NCBI RefSeq assembly: GCF_003086295.3
Contig: NC_092053.1
Coordinates: 86,551,671-86,615,670, forward strand
DNA from: Arachis hypogaea
Lineage: Eukaryota; Streptophyta; Magnoliopsida; Fabales; Fabaceae
Direction: 5' to 3'
Length of the DNA stretch: 64,000 nt
This document shows, one piece after another, positions 43,430-53,939 of this stretch (position 1 is its first letter; every line of letters begins with the position of its first letter). The translations under genes were made by a program, and so were the position numbers. The notes under the pieces were generated by a model. It had not been told where the DNA came from, ran no database searches, and saw only the letters and a program-made list of their open reading frames with translations.

Positions 43430-45533
43430 TGATTCATGAAAATTGCCTCTCAACAAATTTCCTACCGGCAAGTGTACCAGATTGTCGTCAAGTAAAAACT
43501 CACTATTGAGTGAGGTCGAAACCCACAGGGATTGGTTGGTTGATCAATGTTAATTGGAGAATTATACTAGTTGAGCGAAATCAGAATTTAATTAGGATTG
43601 CAGAAAGTAAATTGGCGGGAGACTTAAATTGCAAGAAAGTAAATGAACAGAAATTAAATTACTGGAAATTAAATGACAGAAGCTTAACTTGCAAGAAATT
43701 AAATGGGAATGGGGATTAAGCATGAAATTAAAGAAGCGGAATATAAACAGAATGGGTAGATCAGAGATGGGGATTCATTGGGCTTTGGGAGATATTGAAC
43801 TCTGCGGATCAAATCAATTTCATCTCTTCCTCAATCAATGCATTCATTGACATTGCTTGGCCATCTTAGATGATTGGATCCCAATGTCTTGGCTCACCAA
43901 TCTCTCTAAGCATGAACATTTGCCCAATGTTTTGATTTAATTGCTCATGGGAAGAGTTGAAGTTCGGTCACTAACTATACCACACAAATTCATAGATCAA
44001 AGTATTGGTAGGATTACATGTCACTATATCCATCCAACCCCCAATCTAATCCAATGTGAGAAAGCAATTCTAGCATGAATTCTTCATCCCTCTCTCAAAG
44101 ATCTGAAGAATTCCAATTATGAATAGCTTCTTTGTCAAGACAACTATCCAATTGAATTAAAATCAAAAGCTTTCTAACAAAAATCAAGAGAAAAGAAAGA
44201 AGAAGAAGATGAAAACTACTATTGATCCATTGAATTACAATAGAGCTCCCTAACCCAATGAATGGGGTTTAGTTATTCATAGCTCTCAAAATGGAAATTC
44301 GAATTGAAAGATACATTCTGGAATTTGAAATGAAAGCCAAAAATGAAGTAAAAAGTCTTCCGTGAGAAAAAAGGGGTTTTTTCTAACTTAAATTCTAAGC
44401 TATTTATATACTTTCTTCCATTGATCCTCAATCTCTAAACTGGGCTTTTGGCCTTGATGGAATTGGATTGAAATAGCTCCAATTGGTTTCCCTTGCTGTT
44501 GAGAAGAGATCTGTTTGAATTGCAAGTTCTGGTACTTCAAGTTGGAGTCAATGTTTGATGGCCAATGTTGACTCAAACGCCTTCTTAAAAACCAGATGAA
44601 GTTGCTGTCATTGGCGTTTGACTCAACATTAGAAAGCCAACATTTTTCTACCCACGCGTACGTGTGCCTGGCGTGTTTGCGCCCATGGGGTAAAAATGCT
44701 CATCCACGCGTGTGCGTGCTGCACGCGTGCGTGTGGATGCAAAAATATCATTTTCCAGTTTGAAACAATAGTAGAAGGGTATTGGCCTCAGTGTTGGACT
44801 GGCAATGTTCCCTCCAACATTGGCCAATCCACGCGTGTGCGTGCTGCACGCGTGCGTGTGGATTCTTTAAAAGCTATGCCTACGCGTTGCGCGTTTTTAG
44901 TTTCAAAATTTTGAGATCAACATTGCGGACGTTGTCCAAGAATGTTGGAGGTAGCGTTTGGGGTCCAACGTCACCCACCCACGCGTGCGCGTCAGCTGCG
45001 CGTGCGCGTGGATTGTCAAAATTTCAAATCCACGTGTGCGCGTACAGCACGCGTACGTGTCGCTACAGTTTTTCAGAATTTCCAGAAAGCTCATTTGTTC
45101 ACAACGTTGGGGGTAACATTGGATGTCCAACGCTCCCTCCAACGTGAGCATCAGCAAATTATGCAGACAATTGCTCTGCCTCCCCTTCAACGTTTGAGGC
45201 AATCTTGGTGGTTCAACTTGGCCACCAACGTTGTTTCTTCTTCATCTTTTCCAGGCTCCTTCTTCAACTTTCCTCCAAGCCTTCCTTCACCTGTCATGAA
45301 CCAATACATACACCAAAATCTTGCTAAAGTCATGAGAATTCTCATCATTCTTAGCACACAAGTAATTATAGCAGAATTCTCATGAAATTGCATCAAATTA
45401 ACCATGGTTAGATGAATCTAGGTATGTATGAATTTTCACCCAATTTGCTTACTTATAGCTCAAGAAAGTGCATAAAACCTATTAAAAACTCAGAAAAAGG
45501 ATAGTGAAACTAGCCTAAGATGCCCTGGCATCA
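43430..45533 (-). mobile_element. LTR of G
   Basis: 2104 bp, minus strand TGATGCCAGGGCATCTTAGG...CATGAATCA. It has a pre-LTR tract on one side (45534) and a PBS on the other (43423), so it is both the 3' LTR of the right-hand unit and the 5' LTR of the gag fragment. It carries a CpG array (44640-45065) and a U5 stem CTCACT/AGTGAG at 43499-43514. Confidence 0.88.
44640..45070 (-). repeat. 17-bp-pair CACGCG array in the G LTR
   Basis: CACGCG-type words in pairs 17 bp apart at 44705/44722, 44830/44847, 44980/44997 (TGCGCG) and 45031/45048 (CACGTG first), plus a single at 44653. 44653 to 44705 is 52 bp and 44980 to 45031 is 51 bp. AACGTTGG-type words lie between the pairs. The unit resembles CCACGCGTGTGCGTGCTG. 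Confidence 0.8.
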
Positions 45534-45568
45534 TAACACCAAACTTAAATCGTGCTTGTCCCTAAGCA
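45534..45568 (-). promoter_or_regulatory. G stem-loop and pre-LTR tract
   Basis: Minus strand TGCTT, loop AGGGAC, AAGCA (45553-45568), then CGATTTAAGTTTGGTGTTA and the LTR. The stem is weaker here (5 bp), but the sequence CTTAGGGACAAGCA matches that of J. Confidence 0.68.
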
Positions 45569-47124
45569 AGTACTGAATTATTTGAGAAGAAAGGATGAAA
45601 CAAAAAATGATGTTTATATCAGCAAGTCATTATTAGTAGCTCATGGGGTTTTATGAAGACAATGCAGCAGCTCACTTTTTATTGATCCTTAGGACTAGAA
45701 TGTCTCCTTTAAGCATCAACTAATATACTGCTATGACCTGTTATTATTCACTCATCCTTGGTAATTGCTTTTCTTTATTTTTCTTTTCCTGTGAGCTTAT
45801 TTCTCACTTGTAGCTTAGTGTCATGTGTTGTAGCTACTTCTTAGCTCATTTTCACTTAACACATACTCACTGCAGACACTTAGCTCATAATTCTTCTTAA
45901 GACATTGATGCCCAGCACCTCTTTGGGTTACTAAATGCCTTGTAACTAAGTTGCTCTTGATAATGGATTTTCGGTTGATAATTCCGGGTTAGTTAACCTA
46001 AGTTACCAAGTGTTAAAGCACTCCATAGAACCTAATCATCCAAGCAAATCCTAGTACAAAAACACCACAGGCATATGTCCTAAGGTCCAAGCTATTGCTG
46101 TCTAGCCTTATTCTTTTGCTTTCTTCTGTTTTTGTTGCCACTTTTGGCTTTTCTTTTTCTTTATTTCTATTTGTTTTTCTTTCAGCCAAGGACTTTTATT
46201 AGCTAAGATTCATAGACAGCATGCTAGTTTACACTAAAAGGGGAGCAGATTATCCTTTTATTCACTATAAGTGAGCTACTACATAATCAAACATATATAC
46301 CACCACTTACTGTTATTTCAATTCTTGCTAAAAAGGAACTATTCCACTTATGTTCAACCATTACTTTTACTCAAATTGAAAAGACTCAGGGGACAACACA
46401 AGCATTTAAACAAGTGAAAGTGAACACACACACCTAGGCTACACACTTTATTGCAAAATTAAACACAACGGAATGCAAAATGACTTAAACTAAAGGTTAA
46501 CTATCAATAGGGGCACCCTCAGACTTCCTATTTGCACATTCCAAAATAGAAATAGTTAAGTAACAATACAACCTCTTAAAGTCCAGTTGCTTCCTCTCTG
46601 TCATCACCATCTTTGGTTTTTGAGTCCTTCTTTTTCTTCTTATCTGATGGTGTGTATTCCTTCCAAGAGATTGGTTGAATTCCTGCAAGTGATTGGAAGT
46701 TGCTTGTTCCCCAAGCACTTGAGAGATTGTTAGCATGTATGCATGTTTGTAGGCTTTTGAATTTAGATTGGTGTGTGAACACCAAACTTAGTTTCTTGCC
46801 TACTTCTATATGCAGCAGAGTAAATTCATGCATAGAACCTCATGTGCTTTTATTAAGAAAACAACTATGAACTAGAAATACAAACTATGAACTAGTAATT
46901 AAACTATTGTTAAGTAATTTCCCTGCTTGGTTGGAGCTAGTGACTAGTCATGCTGAGGGTTACGATGTGTTCTTTAATTAAATCTTTGGTGGAACACCAA
47001 ACTTAGAATTACACATTCACCTTTGGATTGTTTTGGTGTGGAACACCAAACTTAGCTCCTTGTAATACAGAGAATCTACTTAACTCTTTTATTGAATTTA
47101 ACTTGGGAAAGAGAACTACCTTTG
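45569..47124 (-). other. 3' noncoding interior of G
   Basis: Between integrase and LTR. Sense-oriented copies of the pre-LTR motif lie at about 46780, 46995 and 47041. A short ORF (46576-46833, minus) with a Lys-rich stretch, WKEYTPSDKKKKKDSK, could be a relic of an Athila post-pol ORF, but I see no transmembrane or other diagnostic motif. The rest shows nothing supportable. Confidence 0.55.
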
Positions 47125-47142
47125 GTTGGGTTGCCTCCCAAC
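47125..47142 (-). promoter_or_regulatory. Post-ORF stem-loop of G
   Basis: GTTGGG/CCCAAC with loop AGGCAA on the minus strand, about 40 bp after the integrase stop, in the context GAGCGCGTGTTGGG. It occupies the same place relative to the main ORF as in A, D, F and H. Confidence 0.76.
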
Positions 47143-47182
47143 ACGCGCTCTTTTAACGTCACTAGCTTAACGGTTAACTCTC

Positions 47183-47657
47183 TCAGTCGAGTCTGTATTT
47201 TGTCTTAGGCTTTTCCTTCATATCACCCAAATAGTGCTTGAGCCTTTGTCCATTTACAGTCAAGGTCTCCTGTGATTTTTCTTCCATAATTTCTATATGT
47301 CCATAAGGAGAAACCTTGGTGATAAGAAAAGGGCCTGACCACCTTGATCTTAATTTCCCAGGGAAAAGTTTCAATCTGGAGTTGTAAAGCAGCACTTTCT
47401 GTCCTTTCTCAAAGCTTCTTGGTGCCCTCTTGAGGTCATGTTTTTCCTTTGCCTTCTCCTTCTACATTTTGACATTTTCATAGGCTTGGGATCTGAATTC
47501 TTCCAATTCTTTCAGTTGCAAGAGCCTCCTTTCACCAGCAGCTTGGCTATCAAAATTCAACAACTAGAGAGCCCAGAAAGCTTTGTGTTCAAGCTCTAAT
47601 GGCAGGTGACAAGCCTTACCATACACCAGCTGATATGGAGACATCCCAATTAGTGTC
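47183..47657 (-). pseudogene. G integrase, C-terminal part
   Basis: Continues integrase beyond solo LTR E. On the minus strand it reads [29 protein letters not shown], a TAG stop, LLNFDSQAAGERRLLQLKELEEFRSQAYENVKM, a second stop, then [35 protein letters not shown], the GPY/F-type C-terminal domain. It ends KTKYRLD at 47183. Two in-frame stops make it non-functional. Confidence 0.88.
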
Positions 47658-48035
47658 TGATGAGCGGATAATTTATACCCCTTTTGGCATTATTTTTACA
47701 TAGTTTTTAGTATGTTTTAATTACTTTTTATTATATTTTTATTAGTTTTTATGCAAAAATCACATTTCTAGACTTTACTATGAGTTTGTGAATTTTTCTG
47801 TAATTTCAGGTATTTTCTGGCTGAAATTGAGGGACCTGAGCAAAAATCTTATTCAGAGGCTGAGAAAGGACTGCAGATGCTGTTGGATTCTGACCCTCCT
47901 GCACTCGAAGCAGATTTTCTGGAGCTACAGAAGCCCAATTGGCGCGCTCTTAATTGCATTGGATAGTATACATCTTGGGCTTTCTAGAAATATATAATAG
48001 TCCATACTTTGCCCAAGATTTGATGGCCCAAACTG

Positions 48036-48150
48036 GCGTTCAAACGTCCACCAGAGACCCTTTTCTGGCGTAAAATGCCAGAACTGACACCAGAACTAGA
48101 GTTAAACGCCCAAACTGACATCCAAGCTGGTGTTTAACTCTAGAAAAGGC
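48036..48150 (+). repeat. 31-bp-phased palindrome array in solo LTR E
   Basis: GCGTT-equivalent positions 48036, 48068, 48099 and 48130, spacings 32, 31 and 31 bp. Confidence 0.78.
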
Positions 48151-48889
48151 CTATACACGTGTAAAGCTCAATGTTCAGCCCAAGCACACACCAAGTGGCC
48201 CCGGAAGTGGATTTCTGCACTATCTGCACTTAGTTACTTATTTTCTGTAATCCCTAGTAACTAGTTTAGTACAAATAGCACTTTTTACTATTGTATTAGG
48301 GAGCTTATGCCATTTTTCACATTTTGAGAGGCTGGCCATTCGGCCATGCCTAGACCTTTTTCTCTTATGTATTTTCTACGGTGGAGTTTCTACACCTCAT
48401 AGATTAAGGTGCGGAGCTCTGCTGTTCATCATGAATTAATGCAAGTACTATTGTTTCTTTTTCAATCCACGCTTACTTCTTCTCCAAGATATAATCTCGT
48501 ACTTAATTCAGTTAAGTCAGAATGAAGGGGTAACCCGTGACAATCACCCTCTATCTTCATTACTCGCTTAGCCAAGATCCGCGTGCCTGACAACCACAAG
48601 TGGTCTACATGATATTCAACGTAGTCATTGGACGACAGCCGGAGTATATTCTCTTGGGTCTCTAATCCACAAACTGAGTTCGTGAGATTAGGATCTTCGT
48701 GGTATAGGCTAGAACCAATTGGCAGCATTCCTGAGATCCGGAAAGTCTAAACCTTGTCTGTGGTATTCTAAGTAGGATCTGGGAAGGGATGACTGTAATG
48801 AGCTTCAAACTCATGAATGTTGAACACAGTGACAGCGTGCAAAAGGATAGAGAGATCCTATTCCAACGCTAGTGAGAACCGACAGATGA

Positions 48890-49000
48890 TTAGCCGTGCA
48901 GTAGCTGTACCAGGTATTTTTCATCCGAGACGAGCAATTCGACAGTTGATTATCCGTGCAGAAACCGTACCTGGTATTTTTCATCCGAGAGGATCATACA
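48890..49000 (+). repeat. Short tandem duplication in solo LTR E
   Basis: The word GATTA(G/T)CCGTGCAG...CC(A/T)GGTATTTTTCATCCGAGA occurs twice, about 60 bp apart (near 48887 and 48947). D and F have a single counterpart, so the duplication is specific to this copy. Confidence 0.65.
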
Positions 49001-49345
49001 GCTTGCCATGGAAGGGAGCACGCATGGTTGGAATAAGACAATAGGAAAGCAGAGGTTCAGAAGCAACAAAGCATCTCCAAACGCTTATCTGAAATTTCCA
49101 CCAATGAATCACATAAGTATCTTTATTTTATTTTATGTTTTATTTATCTTTTAATTATCAAAACTCATAACCAATTGAATCCACCTGACTAAGATTTATA
49201 AGATGACCATAGCTTGCTTCATGCCGACAATATCCGTGGGATCGACCCTTACTCACGTAAGGTATTACTTGCACGACCCAGTGCACTTGCTGGTTAGTTG
49301 TGTGGAGTTGTGAAAAGTGTGATCACAATTTTGTGCACCAGTGTC

Positions 49346-50467
49346 TTAAAGGCTGTCCTATATGCCCAAAGAGCATCATCCAACTTCTTCGACCAGTCTT
49401 TTCTTGAAGCTCCCACCATCTTCTCCAGGATCTTTTTAGCTTTCTGTTGGATACTTCTGTCTGGCCACTTGTTTGGGGGTGATAGGGTGTGGCAACCTTG
49501 TGCTTCACCCCATATCTCAGGAGGAGGGTTTCTAATGGCTAGTTGCAAAAATGGCTTCCTCCATCACTGATGAGTGCTCTGGGAACTCCAAACTGGCTAA
49601 AGATATTCTTTCTGAGGAAGTTCAGGACCACCTTGTTGTCATTTTTAGGGGTTGCAATGGCCTCCACCCATTTGGACACATAGTCTACTGCCACCAAAAT
49701 GTAGTTGTTTGAGTATGAGGTTGGGAATGGTCCCATGAAATCAATCCCCCATACGTCAAACAACTCAAGTTCCAAGATGAATTGCTGTGGCATCTCATTT
49801 TTCTTGGGCAGATTTCTAGCCTGCTGATATTCATTACAGTTCTTCACTAGCTCTCGTGCATCTTTGAAGATGGTGAGCCAAAAGAACCCGCACTGCAAGA
49901 CTTTTCCTGTGGTTCTTTCTCCTCCAAAATGGCCTCTATAGTAAGAACCATGACAATTCCATAAAACTTCCCTTCCTTCCTCCTCTGAAATATATCTTCT
50001 GAGCAATCTATCCGAGCATTTTTTGAATAAGTATGGCTCATCCTAAATAAAATACTTTGCATCATTGATGAGTTTCCTCCTTTTATGCTTGTTGATCATT
50101 GAAGGAACTTTCCCGACAGCCTTAAAATTAGCAATATCCGCAAACCAAGGTGCCTTATGAACCAGCATTAGTTGCTCATCAGGGAAGAATTCATTGACAC
50201 TTGATTTGTGGGTGCTACCTTCTTCACAGGGAATTCTGGACAAATGATCTGCTACTTTGTTCTCCACTCCCTTCTTGTCTTTAATCTCAATGTTGAATTC
50301 CTGCAATAGCAAAATCCACCTTATCAGTCTTGGTTTTGACTCTTATTTTGCAAGTAAATATTTTAGTGCTGCATGATTAGTAAAAATAATAACTTTAGAT
50401 CCAATGAGATATGATTTAAACTTGTCAAATGCAAACACTATTGCCAGTAGTTCCTTCTCAGTAGTGG
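49346..50467 (-). pseudogene. G RNase H end and integrase, between E and F
   Basis: From the F insertion the minus strand reads TTTEKELLAIVFAFDKFKSYLIGSKVIIFTNHAALKYLLAK, then a TAA stop. The expected catalytic Asp of T-D-H is Asn here. It continues [20 protein letters not shown]. Integrase follows: [25 protein letters not shown], with NCNEYQ where the second Cys of C-x-x-C is Tyr; then [13 protein letters not shown] (first Asp) and [13 protein letters not shown] (second Asp). After a [34 protein letters not shown] gives the catalytic Glu. A frameshift near 49445 precedes [27 protein letters not shown]. Confidence 0.9.
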
Positions 50468-50472
50468 TATAA

Positions 50473-52111
50473 TGATGAGCGGATAATTTATACGCTTTTT
50501 GGCATTGTTTTTAGTATGTTTTTAGTAGAATCTAGTTGCTTTTAGGGATGTTTTCATTAGTTTTTATGCTAAATTCACATTTCTAGACTTTACTATGAGT
50601 TTGTGTGTTTTTCTGTGATTTCAGGTATTTTCTGGCTGAAATTTAGGGACTTGAGCAAAAATCAGATTCAGAGGTTGAAGAAGGACTGCTGATGTTGTTG
50701 GATTCTGACCTCCCTGCACTCAAAGTGGATTTTATGGAGCTACAGAACTCAAAATGGCGCACTTCGAATTGCGTTGGAAAGTAGACATCCAGAGCTTTCC
50801 AAAAATATATAATAGTCCATACTTTGCCCAAGTTTAGATGACGCAAACTGGCGTTCAACGCCAGCTCTCTACCCAATTCTGGCGTCCAGCGCCAGAAACA
50901 AGTTGCTAAGTGGAGTTCAACGCCCAAACTGGCACAAAAACTGGCGTTCAACTCCAAGAATGACCTCTCCACGTGTAGACTTCAAGCTCAGCCCAAGAAC
51001 ACACCAAGTGGGCCCCGGAAGTGGATTTATGCATCAATTACTTACTTCTGTAAACCCAAGTAACTAGTTTATTATAAATAGGACTTTCTACTATTGTATT
51101 AGATATCTTTGAATCCAGGATTGTATCTTTGGATCATCTTTGGATGCCTAGTTCTTAGATTAGAGGGGCTGGCCATTCGGCCATGCCTGAACCTTTCACT
51201 TATTTATTTTTAACGGTAGAGTTTCTACACTCCATAGATTAAGGTGTGGAGCTCTGCTTTTCCTCATGAATTAATGCAAAGTACTACTGTTTTTCTATTC
51301 AATTCAACTTATTCCACTTCTAAGATATTCATTCGCACTTCAACCTGAATGTGATGAACGTGACAATCATCATCATTCCCTATGAACGCGTGCCTGACAA
51401 CCACTTCCGTTCTACCTTCGATTGAATGATTATCTCTTGGATCTCTTAATAAGAATCTTCGTGGTGTAAGCTAGATAGATGGCGGCATTCATGAGAATCC
51501 GAAAAGTCTAAACCTTGTCTGTGGTATTCCGAGTAGGATTCTGGGATTGAATGACTGCGACGAACTTCAAACTCGCGAGTGTTGGGCGTAGTGACAGACG
51601 CAAAAGGAGGGTGAATCCTATTCCAGTATGATCGAGAACCTCAGATGATTAGCCGTGTTGTGACAGAGCATTTGGACCATTTTCACAAGAGAATGGGATG
51701 TAGCCATTGACAACGGTGATGCCCTTACATAAAGCCAGCCATAGAAAGGAGTAAGACTGATTGGATGAAGACAGCAGGAAAGCAGAGGTTCAGAGGAACG
51801 ATTGCATCTCCATGCGCTTATCTGAAATTCTTACCAATGATTTACATAAGTATTTCTATCCTTATTTTCTTATCTATTTTCGAAAACTCCATAACTATTT
51901 TATATCCGCCTGACTGAGATTTACAAGGTGACCATAGCTTGCTTCATACCAACAATCTCCGTGGGATCGACCCTTACTCACGTAAGGTTTATTACTTGGA
52001 CGACCCAGTGCACTTGCTGGTTAGTTGTATCGAAGTTGTGACAAATTATGAATTAAGATTAGAGCACCAAGTTCTTGGGGCCATTACCAGGGATCACAAT
52101 TTCGTGCACCA
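50473..52111 (+). mobile_element. 5' LTR of F
   Basis: TGATGAGCGGATAATTTATA...TTCGTGCACCA. TATAAATA at 51073-51080 is the candidate TATA box. The palindrome array is at 50851-50958, and the U5 stem CCTTAC/GTAAGG at 51972-51987 follows GGGATCGA. Confidence 0.95.
50851..50958 (+). repeat. 31-bp-phased palindrome array in the F 5' LTR
   Basis: GCGTT-equivalent positions 50851, 50882, 50913 and 50944, all exactly 31 bp apart. The 3' LTR gives 58986, 59017, 59048 and 59079, again 31 bp each. Confidence 0.85.
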
Positions 52112-52117
52112 AGTTTT

Positions 52118-52135
52118 TGGCGCCGTTGCCGGGGA
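52118..52135 (+). promoter_or_regulatory. PBS of F
   Basis: TGGCGCCGTTGCCGGGGA, a perfect tRNA-Asp complement, six bases after the LTR end. Confidence 0.94.
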
Positions 52136-53939
52136 TTGTTCGAGTTTGGACAACTGACGGTTCATCTTGTTGCTCAGATTAGGTAATTTTCTTTTTGTTT
52201 TATTTTCAAAAATTTTTCAAAAAACTTTTCAAAAATTTCTCCTTTGTTTTCGAAAAAAAAAATTTCTTTTCAAAAAAAAATTTTAAATTATTCTATGGCT
52301 TCAAAACTTTCAAGAATGAATTCTAGAGTTTCATGGTAACATGTTAAATCCTATCTGGCTGTAAAGCCATACCCAAACTGCTTTGGGATTGGTCTTCAAC
52401 TAATCACCACAATGCATGTAATTCCATCCTAAGCTGACTGGCTATTAAACCATGTCCAACCCTTTGATTGGAGCTTTGGGCTAATATTGAAAGATTCCTG
52501 GAATTCTTCTTAAAGATTTTGGAATCCTTATTTTTTCTTTTCCACACTAATTTTCGAAAAATATAAAATAAAAATACAAAAAAAAATTAAAAAATCATAA
52601 AAAATCAAAAATATTTTGTGTTTCTTGTTTGAGTCTTGAGTCAAGTTGAAAGTTTGGTGTCAATTGCATATACATCTTGCATTTTTCGAAAAATTCATGC
52701 ATTTATAGTGTTCTTCATGATCTTCAAGTTGTTCTTGGTAAGTCTTCTTGTTTGATCTTGATGTTTTCATGTTTTGTGTCTTTTCTTGTTTTTCATATGC
52801 ATTCTTGCATTCATAGTGTTTATACATGAAAAATTTCTAAGTTTGGTGTCTTGCATGTTTTCTATGCATATAAAAATTTTTAAAAATAAGTTCTTGATGT
52901 TCATCTTGACATTCAAAGTGTTCTTGGTGTTCATCTTGACATTCATAGTGTTCTTGCATCCATCACATACTTTGATCCAAAATTCTCATGCATTGCATCA
53001 TTTTTCATGTTTTCATCTCTCATCATTAAAAATTCAAAAAAATCAAAAAAATATCTTTCCCTTTTTCTTCTCATAAATTCGAAAATTTGGATTGACTCTT
53101 TCAAAAAATTTTAAAATCTAGTTGTTTTTATGAGTCAAATCAAATTTTCAATTTAAAAATCTTATCTTTTTCAAAATCTTTTTCAAAAATCAAATCTTTT
53201 TCATTTTTCTTAGTTATTTTCGAAAATTTTAAAAATATTTTTCAAAAATCTTTTTCTTAATTTTATATCATAATTTTCGAAAATAACATCATCAATTAAT
53301 GTTTTGATTCAAAAATTTCAAGTTTGTTACTTACTTGTTAAGAAAGATTCAAACTTTAAGTTCTAGAATCATATCTTGTGATTTCTTGTGAATCAAGTCA
53401 TTAATTGTGATTTTAAAAATCAAATCTTTTTCAAAACTAATTTCAATCATATTTTTTCAAAAATATCTTCTTATCTTATCTTTTTCAAAAATTTGATTTT
53501 AAAATATCTTTTCTAACTTCCTAACTTCCTATCTTTTCAAAATTTGTTTCAACTAACTAACTAACTTTTTGTTTGTTTCTTATCTTTTTCAAAATCACCT
53601 AACTAACTCTCTCTCTCTAATTTTCGAAAATATCTCCCCTCTTTTTCAAAATTTCTTTTTAATGAACTAATTATTTTAATTTTTTATTTTAATTTTCAAA
53701 AACTACTACCCTTTTTCAAAAATAATTTTTGAAAATCCTTCTCCCTCATCTCCTTCTAATTATTTATTCATCTACTAACACTTCTCTTCATCTCACATCA
53801 CTGCTCCTATCCTTACCCTTGTGTTTGGATTCTTCATTCTTCTTCACCCCTATTCCTTTTCTTCTTCTACTATCAATAAGGAACCTCTTTATTGTGACAT
53901 AGAGGATTCCTCTTCTTTTCTTGTTCTCTTCTCTTTCTT
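52136..53939 (+). other. Leader of F
   Basis: About 1.8 kb, AT-rich and poor in ORFs, with repeated TTTTTCAAAAAT words. Sense-oriented copies of the pre-LTR motif AAGTTTGGTGTC lie at 52649-52661 and 52837-52850. TTCATCTTGACATTCA repeats near 52895-52950. Unlike D, no CpG array is present. Confidence 0.6.

Larger units (their letters stand above)
47658..49340 (+). mobile_element. Solo LTR E inserted in G integrase
   Basis: 1683 bp, TGATGAGCGGATAATTTATA...TTTTGTGCACCA, with perfect TSD GTGTC at 47653-47657 and 49341-49345. It belongs to the D/F/J LTR class. It holds a palindrome array (48036, 48068, 48099, 48130) and a U5 stem CCTTAC/GTAAGG at 49247-49262. It has no interior, so it is solo. 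A local duplication near 48893-48995 repeats the CCGTGCAG(T/A)A...CCTGGTATTTTTCATCCGAGA block. Confidence 0.94.

Noticed and set aside
46576..46833. Possible env-like ORF of G between integrase and LTR
   Set aside because: Only 85 codons with a Lys-rich stretch, no signal peptide or transmembrane segment; too weak to call.
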